Shown one piece after another: positions 9,725 to 18,888 of a stretch of DNA of 64,000 bases. The stretch's first letter is position 1; every line of letters begins with the position of its first letter. Origin of the DNA: Catenulispora sp. EB89 (lineage in GTDB: Bacteria; Actinomycetota; Actinomycetes; Streptomycetales; Catenulisporaceae); the NCBI RefSeq assembly GCF_041261445.1, contig NZ_JBGCCU010000029.1, positions 1 to 64,000 of the forward strand, given 5' to 3'. A program made the position numbers and the translations under genes. The notes below the pieces were generated by a model. It was not told the DNA's origin and did no database searches. It was given only the letters and a program-made list of their open reading frames with translations.

Positions 9725-10216
9725 TCAGGAAGGCAAAGGCCGCGAAGCCACGACCGCCGTCCCGCGCACCGCCCGCGCCCCCGGCCCCGGGACCGGCACC
9801 AGCGTCTCGGCGGTGAGTGCCTCGGAACACGTGGAGCACGCGACGGTCGGCACGCACTCGTGCCCCGCGTGCTCGAACAGCAGCGGTGGGCCGCCCTGCG
9901 GGGTCTGCCACCGGTCGCCCCAGGCGGCCAGCGTGGCCAGCAGCGGGATCAGTTCCCGGCCGGGCGGTTCGAGCAGGTAACGGTAGCGGTCCTCGCGCTC
10001 GCCGTAGGGTTCGCGGCGGATCAGGCCGTTCGCGCCGAGGTCGGCCAGGCGGGCGGTCAGCAGGCTGCGGGAGATGCCCAGGTCGGCGACGAGTTCGTCG
10101 AAGGTGTTCACGCCCAGGTAGAGGTCGCGCAGGATCAGCGGGGTCCACCACTGGCCCATCACCTCCAGGCTGCGGGCCACCGAGCAGGCGAAGTCGGAAT
10201 AGTCGGTTCTGGGCAC
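9725..10216 (-). CDS. HxlR-type winged-helix transcriptional regulator
   Basis: The 163-residue protein matches the HxlR family. CSVARSLEVMGQWWTPLILRDL is the N-terminal HxlR block, and the wing contains the ISRSLLTARLADLGANGLI recognition region with RREPYGEREDRYRYLL. A C-terminal tail carries HEC and CSTC, possibly a small zinc-binding extension. It is divergent from a SnoaL-like gene. The 39-bp palindrome in the shared promoter lies 22 bp upstream of its start, which argues for autoregulation and control of the neighbour. No effector is readable. Confidence 0.9.
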   Translation of the reverse strand: MPRTDYSDFACSVARSLEVMGQWWTPLILRDLYLGVNTFDELVADLGISRSLLTARLADLGANGLIRREPYGEREDRYRYLLEPPGRELIPLLATLAAWGDRWQTPQGGPPLLFEHAGHECVPTVACSTCSEALTAETLVPVPGPGARAVRGTAVVASRPLPS

Positions 10217-10237
10217 GTCGCCAGCGTAACAGCGTGC

Positions 10238-10276
10238 GTTCTGTACGTGAACTCACGTAGAGTTCACGTACAGAAC
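10238..10276. promoter_or_regulatory. perfect palindromic operator of the HxlR divergon
   Basis: Arms GTTCTGTACGTGAACTC (10238-10254) and GAGTTCACGTACAGAAC (10260-10276) are perfectly complementary around a 5-nt centre. Each arm contains GTAC. The site lies between the HxlR start (10216) and the + strand SnoaL-like start (10296), where a dimeric regulator would control both genes. Binding is inferred from position and symmetry. Confidence 0.75.
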
Positions 10277-10295
10277 TCAGCGAGGGAGGCCGGCC

Positions 10296-10712
10296 GTGCC
10301 GTACCACTACGTCGTGACCCGGATCGTGCGGAGCACGTGGGACAAGATCAACGCCGGCGACGCGAGCGCGCCGATCCGGATGGCCGCGCCGGATGCGAAG
10401 TTCACCGTCCTCGGCGACACCGTGCTCGGCGGTCAGTGGCAGGGGCCTGATGCCATCCGCGGCTGGCTGGAGTCCTTCGCCGCGCGCTTCACCGAGGTGC
10501 GCTACCGGGTCGAGGACGTCGCTGTCGCCGGCTGGCCGTGGCGCACCCGCGTCGCCGTGCGCCTGGTGGTGGACGGCACCCTCCTGGACGGCGCGAGCTA
10601 CCACAACAACGCGACCCAGTGGCTGACCCTGCGCTGGGGCCGGATGACCGAGGACTGGGTCCTGGAGGACACCAAGGTGGTCGACGCCGGCCTCGGCGCC
10701 CACACCGGATGA
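10296..10712 (+). CDS. SnoaL/NTF2-like fold protein
   Basis: The 138-residue protein is typical in length for a single NTF2-like cone. Features include IVRSTWDKINAGD at the N-terminus, then a strand/helix pattern with GGQWQGPDAIRGWLESF and a closing WGRMTEDWVLED. A GAGGGAGG ribosome site lies directly upstream. Members are often polyketide cyclases, isomerases or detoxification proteins, and no catalytic residues identify which applies here. Expression is probably controlled by the divergent HxlR protein through the palindrome at 10238-10276. Confidence 0.8.
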   Translation: MPYHYVVTRIVRSTWDKINAGDASAPIRMAAPDAKFTVLGDTVLGGQWQGPDAIRGWLESFAARFTEVRYRVEDVAVAGWPWRTRVAVRLVVDGTLLDGASYHNNATQWLTLRWGRMTEDWVLEDTKVVDAGLGAHTG

Positions 10713-10759
10713 GGTGCGCGGGGTGAGGTGTGCAGGGCGAGCCGTGGCCGGCGCGCGCC

Positions 10760-11560
10760 CTACTTCACCTCCGCCCTCCGCACCCGCATCACCCCGAGCA
10801 CCGTCGGCACCCCGATCCACAGGGCGGAAGCCACCACCAGCTGGATCCAGCCCCGCCCCGTGATGTCGTGACTGTAGAGCGGCGACTGCGCCTGGTTCAG
10901 ATCGAACCAAGCCGTCGTGCTCTTCGACCCCGACCCGAAGAACGCGCTGAACATGTTCGGCACCACGAACGCCACCAGGATCGCCGCCGCCGTGACCAGC
11001 AGAGCCATCCCCAGCGCGATCCCCAGCAGCAGCCAGCTGATCAGCACCACCGTCACCTCGCCCGACACCTGCCCGGCGAAGCCCCAGCTCCCCTTGCCGC
11101 CGCGTACCGCCATGCCCAGCACGTTCCCGACGACCGACGTCGCCAGCATCACCGCGCTCAGCCCGACCCCCAGCGCCAACGCCGCGACCACCTTCGCCAG
11201 CAGCACCCGCCCGCGCTTGGGCTCCAGGACGAACGTGACCAGCCCGGTCCGCTGGCTCCACTCGCTGGTCATGGTCAGGATCCCGAGGATCGGCAGCAGG
11301 ATCTTCTCCGGTGTCGACGTGAAGTCGACGAACTTGGCGTAGTTCAGGTCCTTCGCCGCCATCGAGAACACCATGACGACCGCCACGATCGGCGTGGCCG
11401 CCAGCAGCGTGGCCAGCAGCCACCGCCCGGCCCGGGTGTCGGTGAGCTTGCGCAGCTCGGTGCGCACCAGGCGCCCGAACGGGATCGGCGCCCGGGCCCG
11501 GTCAGTCGGCGCGATCTGTGCGGTGGAAGCGGTGGAAGCGGTGGAAGAAGCGGTGCTCAT
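10760..11560 (-). CDS. ABC transporter permease (ABC-2 type)
   Basis: The 266-residue membrane protein has about six hydrophobic segments, for example WLLATLLAATPIVAVVMVF and ALALGVGLSAVMLATSVVG, and the layout of ABC-2 permeases. The N-terminal repeat STASSTASTAS is low-complexity. Its ATG overlaps the stop of the upstream ATPase gene (ATGA), so the two are one export unit. TSEWSQRTGLVTFVLEPKRGRVLLAKV is the usual block before transmembrane segment 3 in these permeases. The substrate is unknown. Confidence 0.85.
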   Translation of the reverse strand: MSTASSTASTASTAQIAPTDRARAPIPFGRLVRTELRKLTDTRAGRWLLATLLAATPIVAVVMVFSMAAKDLNYAKFVDFTSTPEKILLPILGILTMTSEWSQRTGLVTFVLEPKRGRVLLAKVVAALALGVGLSAVMLATSVVGNVLGMAVRGGKGSWGFAGQVSGEVTVVLISWLLLGIALGMALLVTAAAILVAFVVPNMFSAFFGSGSKSTTAWFDLNQAQSPLYSHDITGRGWIQLVVASALWIGVPTVLGVMRVRRAEVK

Positions 11561-12471
11561 GACCTCACGTCCTCTCGTGCGTCGTCGGCGGTCAGCCGCA
11601 GGAACAGCTGCTCCAGCCCGCCGTCGTCGGCGGTCCGCAGCTCGCGCAGCGTGATCCCGGCCGCCGCGGCGATGTTGGCGATGTGCTCGGCGGCGGCGCT
11701 GACGGTGAACCCGCCGTCCGGATGGTCGGTGAACGGCACGCCGGCTCCGCGCATCGCCGCCGCCAGCCCCTCGTCGTCGGTGCTCCGCACGGCCACGCCG
11801 CTGCCGGCCAGCAGGTCGTCCTTCCGGCCCCGGGCCACGATCCGGCCGCGGCCGATGACCACCAGTTCGTCGGCGACGACCTCGATCTCGTGCAGCAGGT
11901 GCGAGGACAGCAGCACGCTGCCGCCGGCGTCGGCGAACTCCTTCAGCAGGGTCCGCATCCAGTGGATGCCGGCCGGGTCCAGGCCGTTGGCCGGCTCGTC
12001 GAGGATCAGCACGCTGGGATCGCCCAGCAGCGCGTGCGCGACGCCGAGCCGTTGCCGCATCCCCAGCGAATAGGTGCCGGTGCGGCGCCGGGCCTCGGCC
12101 GCCGACAGCCCGACCTTCTCGATCATCTCCTCGGCCCGGCGGTCGGGCAGGCCCATCATCATCGTCCCGAGCCGCAGGACCTCCAGGCCGGTACGGCCGC
12201 TGTGCTGCGCGGAGGCGTCCAGCAGTACGCCGACCCGCCGCCCGGGGTTGACCAGTTCGGTGTAGTGCCGGCCCAGCACCGTGGCCGAGCCGGCGGTCGG
12301 CGAGGTCAGTCCGACGAGCATGCGAAGCGTCGTGGACTTCCCGGCGCCGTTGGGACCGAGGAACCCGGTGATCGAACCGTGCGGCACGTCGAAGGAGATC
12401 GCGTCGACGGCCCGGGTGCCCCGGTAGTCCTTCCTGAGATCCGCGACTCTGATCGCGGCTGAAGTGTTCAT
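11557..12471 (-). CDS. ABC transporter ATP-binding protein
   Basis: The 304-residue ATPase has Walker A GPNGAGKST, an atypical ABC signature YSLGMRQRLGVA, Walker B LILDEPANGLDP and the switch H in SSHLLHEIE. It drives the ABC-2 permease encoded next. The start at ATG 12471 has a GGGAG ribosome site; the open frame continues upstream to 12576, but that part lacks family similarity. It lies about 120 bp downstream of a two-component system on the same strand, an arrangement often used for inducible export of an antibiotic or cell-wall-active compound. Confidence 0.92.
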   Translation of the reverse strand: MNTSAAIRVADLRKDYRGTRAVDAISFDVPHGSITGFLGPNGAGKSTTLRMLVGLTSPTAGSATVLGRHYTELVNPGRRVGVLLDASAQHSGRTGLEVLRLGTMMMGLPDRRAEEMIEKVGLSAAEARRRTGTYSLGMRQRLGVAHALLGDPSVLILDEPANGLDPAGIHWMRTLLKEFADAGGSVLLSSHLLHEIEVVADELVVIGRGRIVARGRKDDLLAGSGVAVRSTDDEGLAAAMRGAGVPFTDHPDGGFTVSAAAEHIANIAAAAGITLRELRTADDGGLEQLFLRLTADDAREDVRS

Positions 12472-12588
12472 GAACGCTCCCGTGGTGTCCGGCTGGTTGA
12501 TACGCCTCCAGCCTCCGGCGCGAGCGCCCTCCGGTCGTCGGTGCGGGAACGTAACTTCGACCTGCGCCGACCGCACTACGCGGAGCCG

Positions 12589-13254
12589 TCAGGAAGTAGG
12601 CCCGGCGACCAACCCGGACTGATACGCGAACACCACCAGCTGCGCCCGATCGCGCGCGTGCAGCTTCACCATGGCCCGGCTGACATGCGTCCGCGCCGTC
12701 GCCGGACTGACCACCAGCTCCGCGGCGATCTCCTCGTTGCTCATCCCGAGCGCTGCGAGCCCCACCACCTCGCGCTCGCGGTCGGTGAGCAGCCCCATCG
12801 TCGCCGGGACCAGCGTCGGCCGGCTCGGCTTCGCGGTGAACTCGGTGATCAGCCGCCGGGTCACGCTCGGGGACAGCAGCGCCTCGCCCTGCGCCACCTC
12901 GCGCACGGCCCGGACCAGGTCGGCCGGCTCGGTGTGCTTGACCAGGAACCCGCTCACCCCGGACCGCAGGGCCTCGAAGACGTACTCGTCGAGCTCGAAC
13001 GTCGTCAGCACGATGATCCGCACGTCGGCCAGCGCCGGATCGGCGCAGATCTGCCGGGCCGCGGCCAGTCCGTCCAAGCCGGGCATGCGGATGTCCATCA
13101 GCAGCACGTCCGGCCGCGCCGAGCCGGCCAGCGCCAGCGCGGCCGCGCCGTCCTCGGCGTGGCCGACCACGGTCATGTCGTCCTCGGCGTCCAGGATCAT
13201 CGCGAACCCGGCCCGGACCAGGGACTGGTCGTCGGCGAGTGCCACCCGGATCAT
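12589..13254 (-). CDS. NarL/LuxR-type response regulator
   Basis: The 221-residue protein has a receiver domain with acidic pair ADDQS, phospho-acceptor in DVLLMDIRMPG and the conserved Lys in LVKHTEP. A LuxR-type helix-turn-helix follows (LTDREREVVGLAALGMSNEE to ATARTHVSRAMVKL). ATG 13254 overlaps the kinase stop (ATGA). It probably controls the ABC transporter immediately downstream, by gene order only. Confidence 0.93.
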   Translation of the reverse strand: MIRVALADDQSLVRAGFAMILDAEDDMTVVGHAEDGAAALALAGSARPDVLLMDIRMPGLDGLAAARQICADPALADVRIIVLTTFELDEYVFEALRSGVSGFLVKHTEPADLVRAVREVAQGEALLSPSVTRRLITEFTAKPSRPTLVPATMGLLTDREREVVGLAALGMSNEEIAAELVVSPATARTHVSRAMVKLHARDRAQLVVFAYQSGLVAGPTS

Positions 13255-14417
13255 GAGCGTGCCTCCCATCGGGCGCGGACCAGGAATCCGCCCTGTGCGG
13301 TGTGGCCGGCGTGGAAGACCCCGCCGGTGGACGTGACGCGTTCCCGCATGCCGCTGATCCCGACCCCGGTGCTCGAAAACCCCGCGACCGTGCCGGCCGG
13401 ACCGGGATCGCTGATCTCGATCGCCAGCCCCGAGCCGCCGATCGCGGCCACCTCGACCCGGGCCTTCTCAGCCTTCGAATGCCGGATGACGTTGGTCAGC
13501 GACTCCTGCACGATCCGGTATGCCGCCGTCCCGACCGCCGGTGAGACGTCCGCGGCCGTGCCCCCGACCGCTGACTCGGCCGCCAACTCGACCACCAGCT
13601 CGACCGCCAACCCCGACGCCGCCACCGAGTCCGCCAACCGCGCGATCTGCCCCACCCCCGGAGCCGGCGCCCGATCAGCCTGCTGCGATCCGTCCCGCAA
13701 TACCGAGAGCATCGCTCCCAACTCCTCCAACACCTCGCCGCTGGCCCGCCGGATCGCCACCAGTGCCGCGCCGGCCGCCTGCGGCCGCCGGTCGATCACG
13801 TGCGCCGCGGCCGCCGCCTGGACGTTGATCGTCGCCATCGCGTGCGCGACGCTGTCGTGCAGATCGCGCGCGATCCGCAGCCGCTCCTCGGCGACCCGGC
13901 GCAACGCGACCTCCTCCTGCGTCATCTCCAGGAACCGTGCGCGCTCCCGCAGCGCCTGGATCCGCTCGCGGCGGTCGCGCAGCGTGTCGCCGGCCAGGAT
14001 CGCGGCCGCCGACCAGCCCAGGAAGATCAGCGGCAGCACCAGGCCCGAGGAGCCGAACACCACCGCGGCCAGGGTCAGCGCGGCGAGCATGATCCCGGCC
14101 CAGGCCAGCGCGGCCCGGCGGCTGGTCCGCCAGCTCACCCCGGCCAGCGAGATCCAGCCCACGGCCCAGACCGGACCGTCCGGATACCGGCGCGCGACCT
14201 CCGCGCACAGGACGGCGGTCGCGATCGCCGCCGCCGTCCGCGGCCGCCGCCGGATCAGCGCGATGGCCGCGCCGGCCAGCACCAGCAGGACGTACTGCAC
14301 GGCGTCGGCGCCGCGGCTGTCCGGGCCCGCCGAGATGTGCGCCGAGATCGTGACCAGCACCGTCGCCGAGACGACGCCGACCGCCGCCTCGGGCAGCCAG
14401 GTGGGTACTCGGATCAT
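13251..14417 (-). CDS. sensor histidine kinase (NarL/DesK class)
   Basis: The 388-residue kinase has an N-terminal membrane part with several hydrophobic helices (about residues 10-135). A HisKA_3 region follows with the phospho-acceptor His in IARDLHDSVAHAMA, then a HATPase_c domain with VQESLTNVIRHSKAEKA (N box) and STGVGISGMRERV (G box). Short extracytoplasmic loops suggest intramembrane sensing, as in cell-envelope stress kinases. It is cotranscribed and coupled with the response regulator. Confidence 0.92.
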   Translation of the reverse strand: MIRVPTWLPEAAVGVVSATVLVTISAHISAGPDSRGADAVQYVLLVLAGAAIALIRRRPRTAAAIATAVLCAEVARRYPDGPVWAVGWISLAGVSWRTSRRAALAWAGIMLAALTLAAVVFGSSGLVLPLIFLGWSAAAILAGDTLRDRRERIQALRERARFLEMTQEEVALRRVAEERLRIARDLHDSVAHAMATINVQAAAAAHVIDRRPQAAGAALVAIRRASGEVLEELGAMLSVLRDGSQQADRAPAPGVGQIARLADSVAASGLAVELVVELAAESAVGGTAADVSPAVGTAAYRIVQESLTNVIRHSKAEKARVEVAAIGGSGLAIEISDPGPAGTVAGFSSTGVGISGMRERVTSTGGVFHAGHTAQGGFLVRARWEARS

Positions 14418-14633
14418 GCCCCCACGCTAGGCGGGAGACTCCCGCGCCACGTCCTACCAGGGCAGCAACTGCCGCGTACGCCCCCCGGAGTACTGCCGCC
14501 GCGTCCCGGAGTAGTACACCACCGAACAGAAACAGCAACGTCGAAACAGCAACGCCGAAGGCGCGCATCCGATCTCAGCACACGCAGACTCGAAAGCGGA
14601 AAAGCATTCAGCACCGAGCGTCGAGGGGGACTC

Positions 14634-15533
14634 GTGCCCGAAGTCCGTGCGCGGATACCAGACCGGAACCGGCGCGTGCCGGCGGTCACGAGAATCAGCC
14701 CTCAGCGATGGACCGAGGTGCGGGCCGCCGTGCGGGAGGTCGCGGAGCGCTTCTGCCGCCTCGTGCTCGCCAGCGATCCGGACGCGATGGCCACCGCGGA
14801 CTGGACCGTCGCCGACACCGCGGCGCACGTGGCCGCGATCTCGTGGCAGTACACGTCGCTGGTCATCTCCTATGACACCGAGCGGCCCATCGACGGGGTC
14901 AGGGAACTGCTTCTGAGCACCACCGTCGACAACATCCACACCGGGCTGAACGAGGCGATGCGGCGCAACTTCACGCAGCGCGACCCGGTGGCGCTGGTGG
15001 CGACCCTGCGTTCCTCGGTCGCGAAAGTGCTGGAGCTGACCGAGGACACCGACCCGGCCTCGACGGTGGTCTGGCTCGGCGGCGCGAGCCTGCCGCGCGC
15101 CGGGCTGCTGGCGCATCTGACCAACGAGATGCTGCTGCACGGCCGGGACATCGCGCGGGCCGGCGGCCGGCCGTGGCCGATCCCGGAGCGGCAGGCCGCG
15201 ATGTTCTTCGAGCTCTTCGTCGTCGAGATCATCCGCAACGGCGTCGGCGTGCTGCTGGACGTCGCCGGGCCGCCGCGTCCGGGCCGGATCGCGGTGGAGT
15301 TCCGCAGCGCCTACACCGAACCGGTGGCGATCGTCGTCACCGACGGTGTGGTGTCGGTGGAGGAGCCGGGCCGGGATGTGGACGTGCGCCTGTTCTTCCG
15401 GCCCGCCGCGCTGAATCTGATGCTGTTCCACCACGTGGGCCGGCTGCGGACGGTGCTGAACGGCGGAGTGCGCGCGTGGGGCAGACGTGTGTGGCTGCTT
15501 CCCGCATTTCTGCGGAAGGTCCGGCTTCCCTGA
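14634..15533 (+). CDS. maleylpyruvate isomerase-like (DinB-fold, mycothiol-type) protein
   Basis: The 299-residue protein has the four-helix MDMPI N-terminal fold with metal-ligand-like His residues in ADTAAHVAAIS and LTNEMLLHGRDIARA. A C-terminal SCP2-like beta/alpha region follows. Such proteins are often mycothiol-dependent, but substrates are unknown here. GTG 14634 with ribosome site GAGGGGG is the best start, since the longer open frame overlaps the divergent kinase gene. It lies just upstream of the enediyne cassette but is separated by 338 bp, so membership in the cluster is unproven. Confidence 0.75.
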   Translation: MPEVRARIPDRNRRVPAVTRISPQRWTEVRAAVREVAERFCRLVLASDPDAMATADWTVADTAAHVAAISWQYTSLVISYDTERPIDGVRELLLSTTVDNIHTGLNEAMRRNFTQRDPVALVATLRSSVAKVLELTEDTDPASTVVWLGGASLPRAGLLAHLTNEMLLHGRDIARAGGRPWPIPERQAAMFFELFVVEIIRNGVGVLLDVAGPPRPGRIAVEFRSAYTEPVAIVVTDGVVSVEEPGRDVDVRLFFRPAALNLMLFHHVGRLRTVLNGGVRAWGRRVWLLPAFLRKVRLP

Positions 15534-15871
15534 GCTGAATTCATCTCAGCTGAATTCCCGATAGGCGGCGCGTTCTCGCGGTGTCGTGCGCCGTCATGCG
15601 CCGGCCTGCGCCGATGTGTGTCGGGGACATTTCAGCGTGCCTGAATATGGATTTCTTCAGAACCCTCACACTGCGTAGCGGAGCAAGTCCGGAGAAGCAC
15701 CACCAAAGCCCGCGGACGCATGCTGAGGATAAGGGCGGGATGCCCATGATGCGGCAAGGCCATGACGGCGTCTTGTCCCATGTCGTGTTTCAAAACTCCG
15801 GCCCATCGAGCCCATGTGCCCTGCACGGATACAGCAAGCCGCAAACCGTTGATGGAGAAGAGGAGTAGGGA
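15534..15871 (+). promoter_or_regulatory. leader/promoter region of the enediyne operon
   Basis: No convincing gene is present; a 95-codon open frame here lacks a ribosome site and recognisable content. AGCTGAATTC occurs twice in direct orientation (15533-15542 and 15548-15557), a candidate activator site. The region is somewhat AT-richer than its flanks and ends in a GAGGAGTAGGG ribosome site for unbV. Confidence 0.45.
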
Positions 15872-17854
15872 ATGGCGTTCTCCGAACGTCTTCGCAGACT
15901 GGTTCCCGGCGTCACGGCGCTGATTCTCGGAATCGTGATGGTCTTCGTTGCCAATGCCCCGGTCCAGGCCAGCGGCGGTGACGCGGTCGCCAAGCAGTTC
16001 TCCTTCCAGGAGATGCCGATCGCCTTCCCGCCGGGATACGACAGCCTTCCACAGCAAACCGTCCGCCAGGTGAATCCGGCCTATTACAAGATCCGGTCCT
16101 GGATATCCTCGGTCGGCGCCGGAGTGGCCATCAACGACCTGGTCGGGCACGGCAAGGCCGACGGGATGTGCATCGTGGACACCCGCACCGACAAGGTGGT
16201 GGTGACCTACACGCCGACCGCCCCGGCCGCCGACCGGTTCACGCCGTTCACGCTGGACCCGGCGCCGCTGCCGTACGACGGCACGTCGATGGCCCCGATG
16301 GGCTGCACCCCCGGCGACTTCCTCGGTGACGGCCGGATGGACCTGCTGGTCAGCTACTGGGGCCGGACCCCGGTGCTGTTCCTGGCCAAGTCCGACGCGA
16401 CCACGCCGTCGGCGAGTGCGTACAAGCCGGTGGAACTGGTCCCGTCGGCCAGCCCGGACGGCAAGTACCACGGGCCGCAGTGGAACACCAACGCCATCGC
16501 CGTCGGCGACTTCGCCGGCCACGGCCACCCCGACATCATCGTCGGCAACTACTTCCCGAACTCCGCGGTCCTGGACCCGCACGGGCAGAAGAACGTCCAG
16601 ATGCCCAACAGCCTGTCCAGCGCCAACAACGGCGGCGGCGCGCACGTGCTGCGCTGGGTGAGCGCGACGTCGGGCACCGATCCGACGGTCAGCTACGTCG
16701 AGGACTCCGATGCCATCCCGTTCGCGAACTCCGCGGGTTGGACGCTGGCCATCGCCTCGGCCGACCTCACCGGCGACGGGCTCCCGGACGTCTACATCGC
16801 CAACGACTTCGGGCACGCGTTCGTGCTGCACAACGTCTCGGACGGCAAGACCATCAAGTTCTCCACGGTCTTCGGCAAGCGCACCGCGACCACCCCGAAG
16901 TCCTTCGTGATGGGCAACGGCTCGTTCAAGGGCATGGGCGTGGACTTCGCCGACGTCAACGACAACGGCCGCTTCGACGCCATGGTCTCCAACATCACCA
17001 CCGCCTGGGGCCTGGAGGAGAGCAACTTCCTGTGGATCAACCAGGCCAAGAGCGGCGCGGAGATGAAGAAGGACCTGGACGACGGCTACGCGCCGTTCAC
17101 CCAGCAGGCCGAGGAGAGCGGCGTGGCGTGGACCGGCTGGTGCTGGGACACGAAGATGGCCGACTTCACCAACAGCGGCCAGCCGGAGATCCTGCAGGCC
17201 GACGGGTTCGTCAAGGGCACCATCAACCGCTGGCCGTGGCTGCAGGAGATGGCCATGATGAACGACGACCTGCTGTCGAACCCCGCGATGTGGCCGAACG
17301 TCGGACCCGGTGACGACATCGCCGGCGACCAGGCCATGGCCTTCTACGCCCGCAACTCCGACGGCAAGTTCGTCAACGTCAGCAAGCAGCTCGGGCTGGC
17401 CGTGCCGACCCCGACCCGCGGCATCGCCATCGGCGACACCACCGGCACCGGCCGTCTGGACTTCGCGATCTCCCGCCAGTTCGGCGCCCCGGCGTTCTAC
17501 GCCAACACCGAGAGCACCCTCGGCGACTACCTCGACCTCAACCTGGTGCGCCCGTCCACCGACGGCCGGGCGAACACCGGGCTCGAGGGCGCCGGCACCC
17601 CGGCCTACGGCGCGACGGTCACCGTCACGGCCAACGGCAAGACCCAGATATCCCAGCTCGACGGCGGCAGCGGCCACACCGGCAAGCGCAGCTTCGACGT
17701 GCACTTCGGCTTCGGCACGTACATGGGCCCGGTCCAGGTGCACCTGCAATGGCGTGACACGCAGGGCCAGCTCCACACCCAGGACATGCAACTCCCCGAG
17801 GGCAGCCACACCCTGACGCTCTCGGGCAACGCGCAGGAGGTTCCGGCGAAATGA
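15872..17854 (+). CDS. unbV: enediyne cassette protein UnbV (CRTAC1/ASPIC, FG-GAP repeats)
   Basis: The 660-residue protein has a signal peptide (LRRLVPGVTALILGIVMVF then APVQAS), so it is exported. At least five FG-GAP/VCBS-type calcium-loop repeats follow: GDGRMDLLVSYWG, GHGHPDIIVGNYF, GDGLPDVYIANDFG, DNGRFDAMVSNI and GTGRLDFAISRQFG. The C-terminus is an ASPIC/UnbV domain. UnbV is a conserved neighbour of enediyne PKS genes; its biochemical role is not firmly established, though a metal-dependent extracytoplasmic function is plausible. Its stop overlaps the unbU start (ATGA). It is the first gene of the cassette operon. Confidence 0.92.
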   Translation: MAFSERLRRLVPGVTALILGIVMVFVANAPVQASGGDAVAKQFSFQEMPIAFPPGYDSLPQQTVRQVNPAYYKIRSWISSVGAGVAINDLVGHGKADGMCIVDTRTDKVVVTYTPTAPAADRFTPFTLDPAPLPYDGTSMAPMGCTPGDFLGDGRMDLLVSYWGRTPVLFLAKSDATTPSASAYKPVELVPSASPDGKYHGPQWNTNAIAVGDFAGHGHPDIIVGNYFPNSAVLDPHGQKNVQMPNSLSSANNGGGAHVLRWVSATSGTDPTVSYVEDSDAIPFANSAGWTLAIASADLTGDGLPDVYIANDFGHAFVLHNVSDGKTIKFSTVFGKRTATTPKSFVMGNGSFKGMGVDFADVNDNGRFDAMVSNITTAWGLEESNFLWINQAKSGAEMKKDLDDGYAPFTQQAEESGVAWTGWCWDTKMADFTNSGQPEILQADGFVKGTINRWPWLQEMAMMNDDLLSNPAMWPNVGPGDDIAGDQAMAFYARNSDGKFVNVSKQLGLAVPTPTRGIAIGDTTGTGRLDFAISRQFGAPAFYANTESTLGDYLDLNLVRPSTDGRANTGLEGAGTPAYGATVTVTANGKTQISQLDGGSGHTGKRSFDVHFGFGTYMGPVQVHLQWRDTQGQLHTQDMQLPEGSHTLTLSGNAQEVPAK

Positions 17855-18888
17855 CGTCCACGATGAATCCGGGCGCCGGGAGCACGGCGTCGCCGGCGGC
17901 GCCGGGCGCGCCCCAGGCCGCGCCGAAGAAGAAACGCGGCAACACCGACCCGCGCTATCTGGCGCTGCGCAACTTCGCGATCTCGATCAGCGTGTTCAAC
18001 ATCTTCGGCTACACCCTGCTGGGCTTCGAGCAGCCGTGGCTGTGGCCGTTCATCTCGGTGCTCTACGCGTACACCCTGGAGATCGGCTTCGAGATCATCA
18101 GCGCGTGGGCGCAGCGCCGCCCCCGCCGCTTCATGGGCCGGGGGGTGCGCGGGATGTACGAGTTCCTGCTCCCGGCGCACATCACCGCGCTGGCCTGCAA
18201 CATGCTGCTGTACGGCAACAGCCAGATCTGGCCGATCCTGTTCGCGGTCGGCGTCGGCGTGACCGGCAAGCACGCGCTGCAGGCGCCGGTCCAGGGCCGG
18301 ATGCGGCACTTCATGAACCCGTCGAACTTCGGCATCACCATGACGCTGCTGGTGTTCGGCGGCACCTGGATGAGCATCGCGCCGCCGTACGAGTTCACCG
18401 AGAAGGCGAACACGTTCTTCCGCGTCATGATCATCGTCATCATCGCCACCGCGGGCACCGTCATCAACGCCCTGCTGACCAAGAAGACCCTGCTGATCAC
18501 CGGCTGGATGGGCGGCTTCTTCCTGCAGGCCGTGGTGCGGCACTGGATCTGGCACGTGGCGCTGTTCAACGCCCTGGGCCCGATGACCGGCGTGGCGTTC
18601 ATCCTCTTCAGCAACTACATGATCAGCGACCCGGGCACCACGCCGTCGCGCCCGCGCAACGGCTTCATGTTCGGCGCCTCGGTCGCCACGGTCTACGGGA
18701 TCATGATGGTCTTCAACATCGTCTACACCCTGTTCTTCGCGACGTCCTTCGTCTGTGCCGCCCGCGGGGCCGGCTGGTGGGTCGCGTACCTGATGAAGAA
18801 GCGGAAGGCGGCGCGCGGGGCGCAGCCGCTGGCGCCGCTGCCGTACGGCAGGCCCGCGCCGGCCGAGGCCGGGACGATCGCCGCGTGA
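17851..18888 (+). CDS. unbU: enediyne cassette membrane protein UnbU
   Basis: The 345-residue integral membrane protein has about seven to eight helices, with a cytoplasmic Pro/Ala-rich N-terminus (about 30 residues). The block GRMRHFMNPSNFGITMTLLV and its general layout recall RnfD/NqrB-type electron-transport subunits; I offer that as inference from pattern memory. UnbU always accompanies UnbV in enediyne loci. The two may form a membrane redox pair acting on the polyene product or a cofactor. It is coupled at both ends: ATGA with unbV and GTGA with pksE. Confidence 0.92.
   Translation: MTSTMNPGAGSTASPAAPGAPQAAPKKKRGNTDPRYLALRNFAISISVFNIFGYTLLGFEQPWLWPFISVLYAYTLEIGFEIISAWAQRRPRRFMGRGVRGMYEFLLPAHITALACNMLLYGNSQIWPILFAVGVGVTGKHALQAPVQGRMRHFMNPSNFGITMTLLVFGGTWMSIAPPYEFTEKANTFFRVMIIVIIATAGTVINALLTKKTLLITGWMGGFFLQAVVRHWIWHVALFNALGPMTGVAFILFSNYMISDPGTTPSRPRNGFMFGASVATVYGIMMVFNIVYTLFFATSFVCAARGAGWWVAYLMKKRKAARGAQPLAPLPYGRPAPAEAGTIAA

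Noticed and set aside
13800-15533. 577-codon start for the maleylpyruvate-isomerase-like protein
   Set aside because: The first 278 codons lie opposite the histidine kinase gene; GTG 14634 has a clear ribosome site.
15581-15868. 95-codon gene upstream of unbV
   Set aside because: No ribosome site, no recognisable content; more likely leader DNA.
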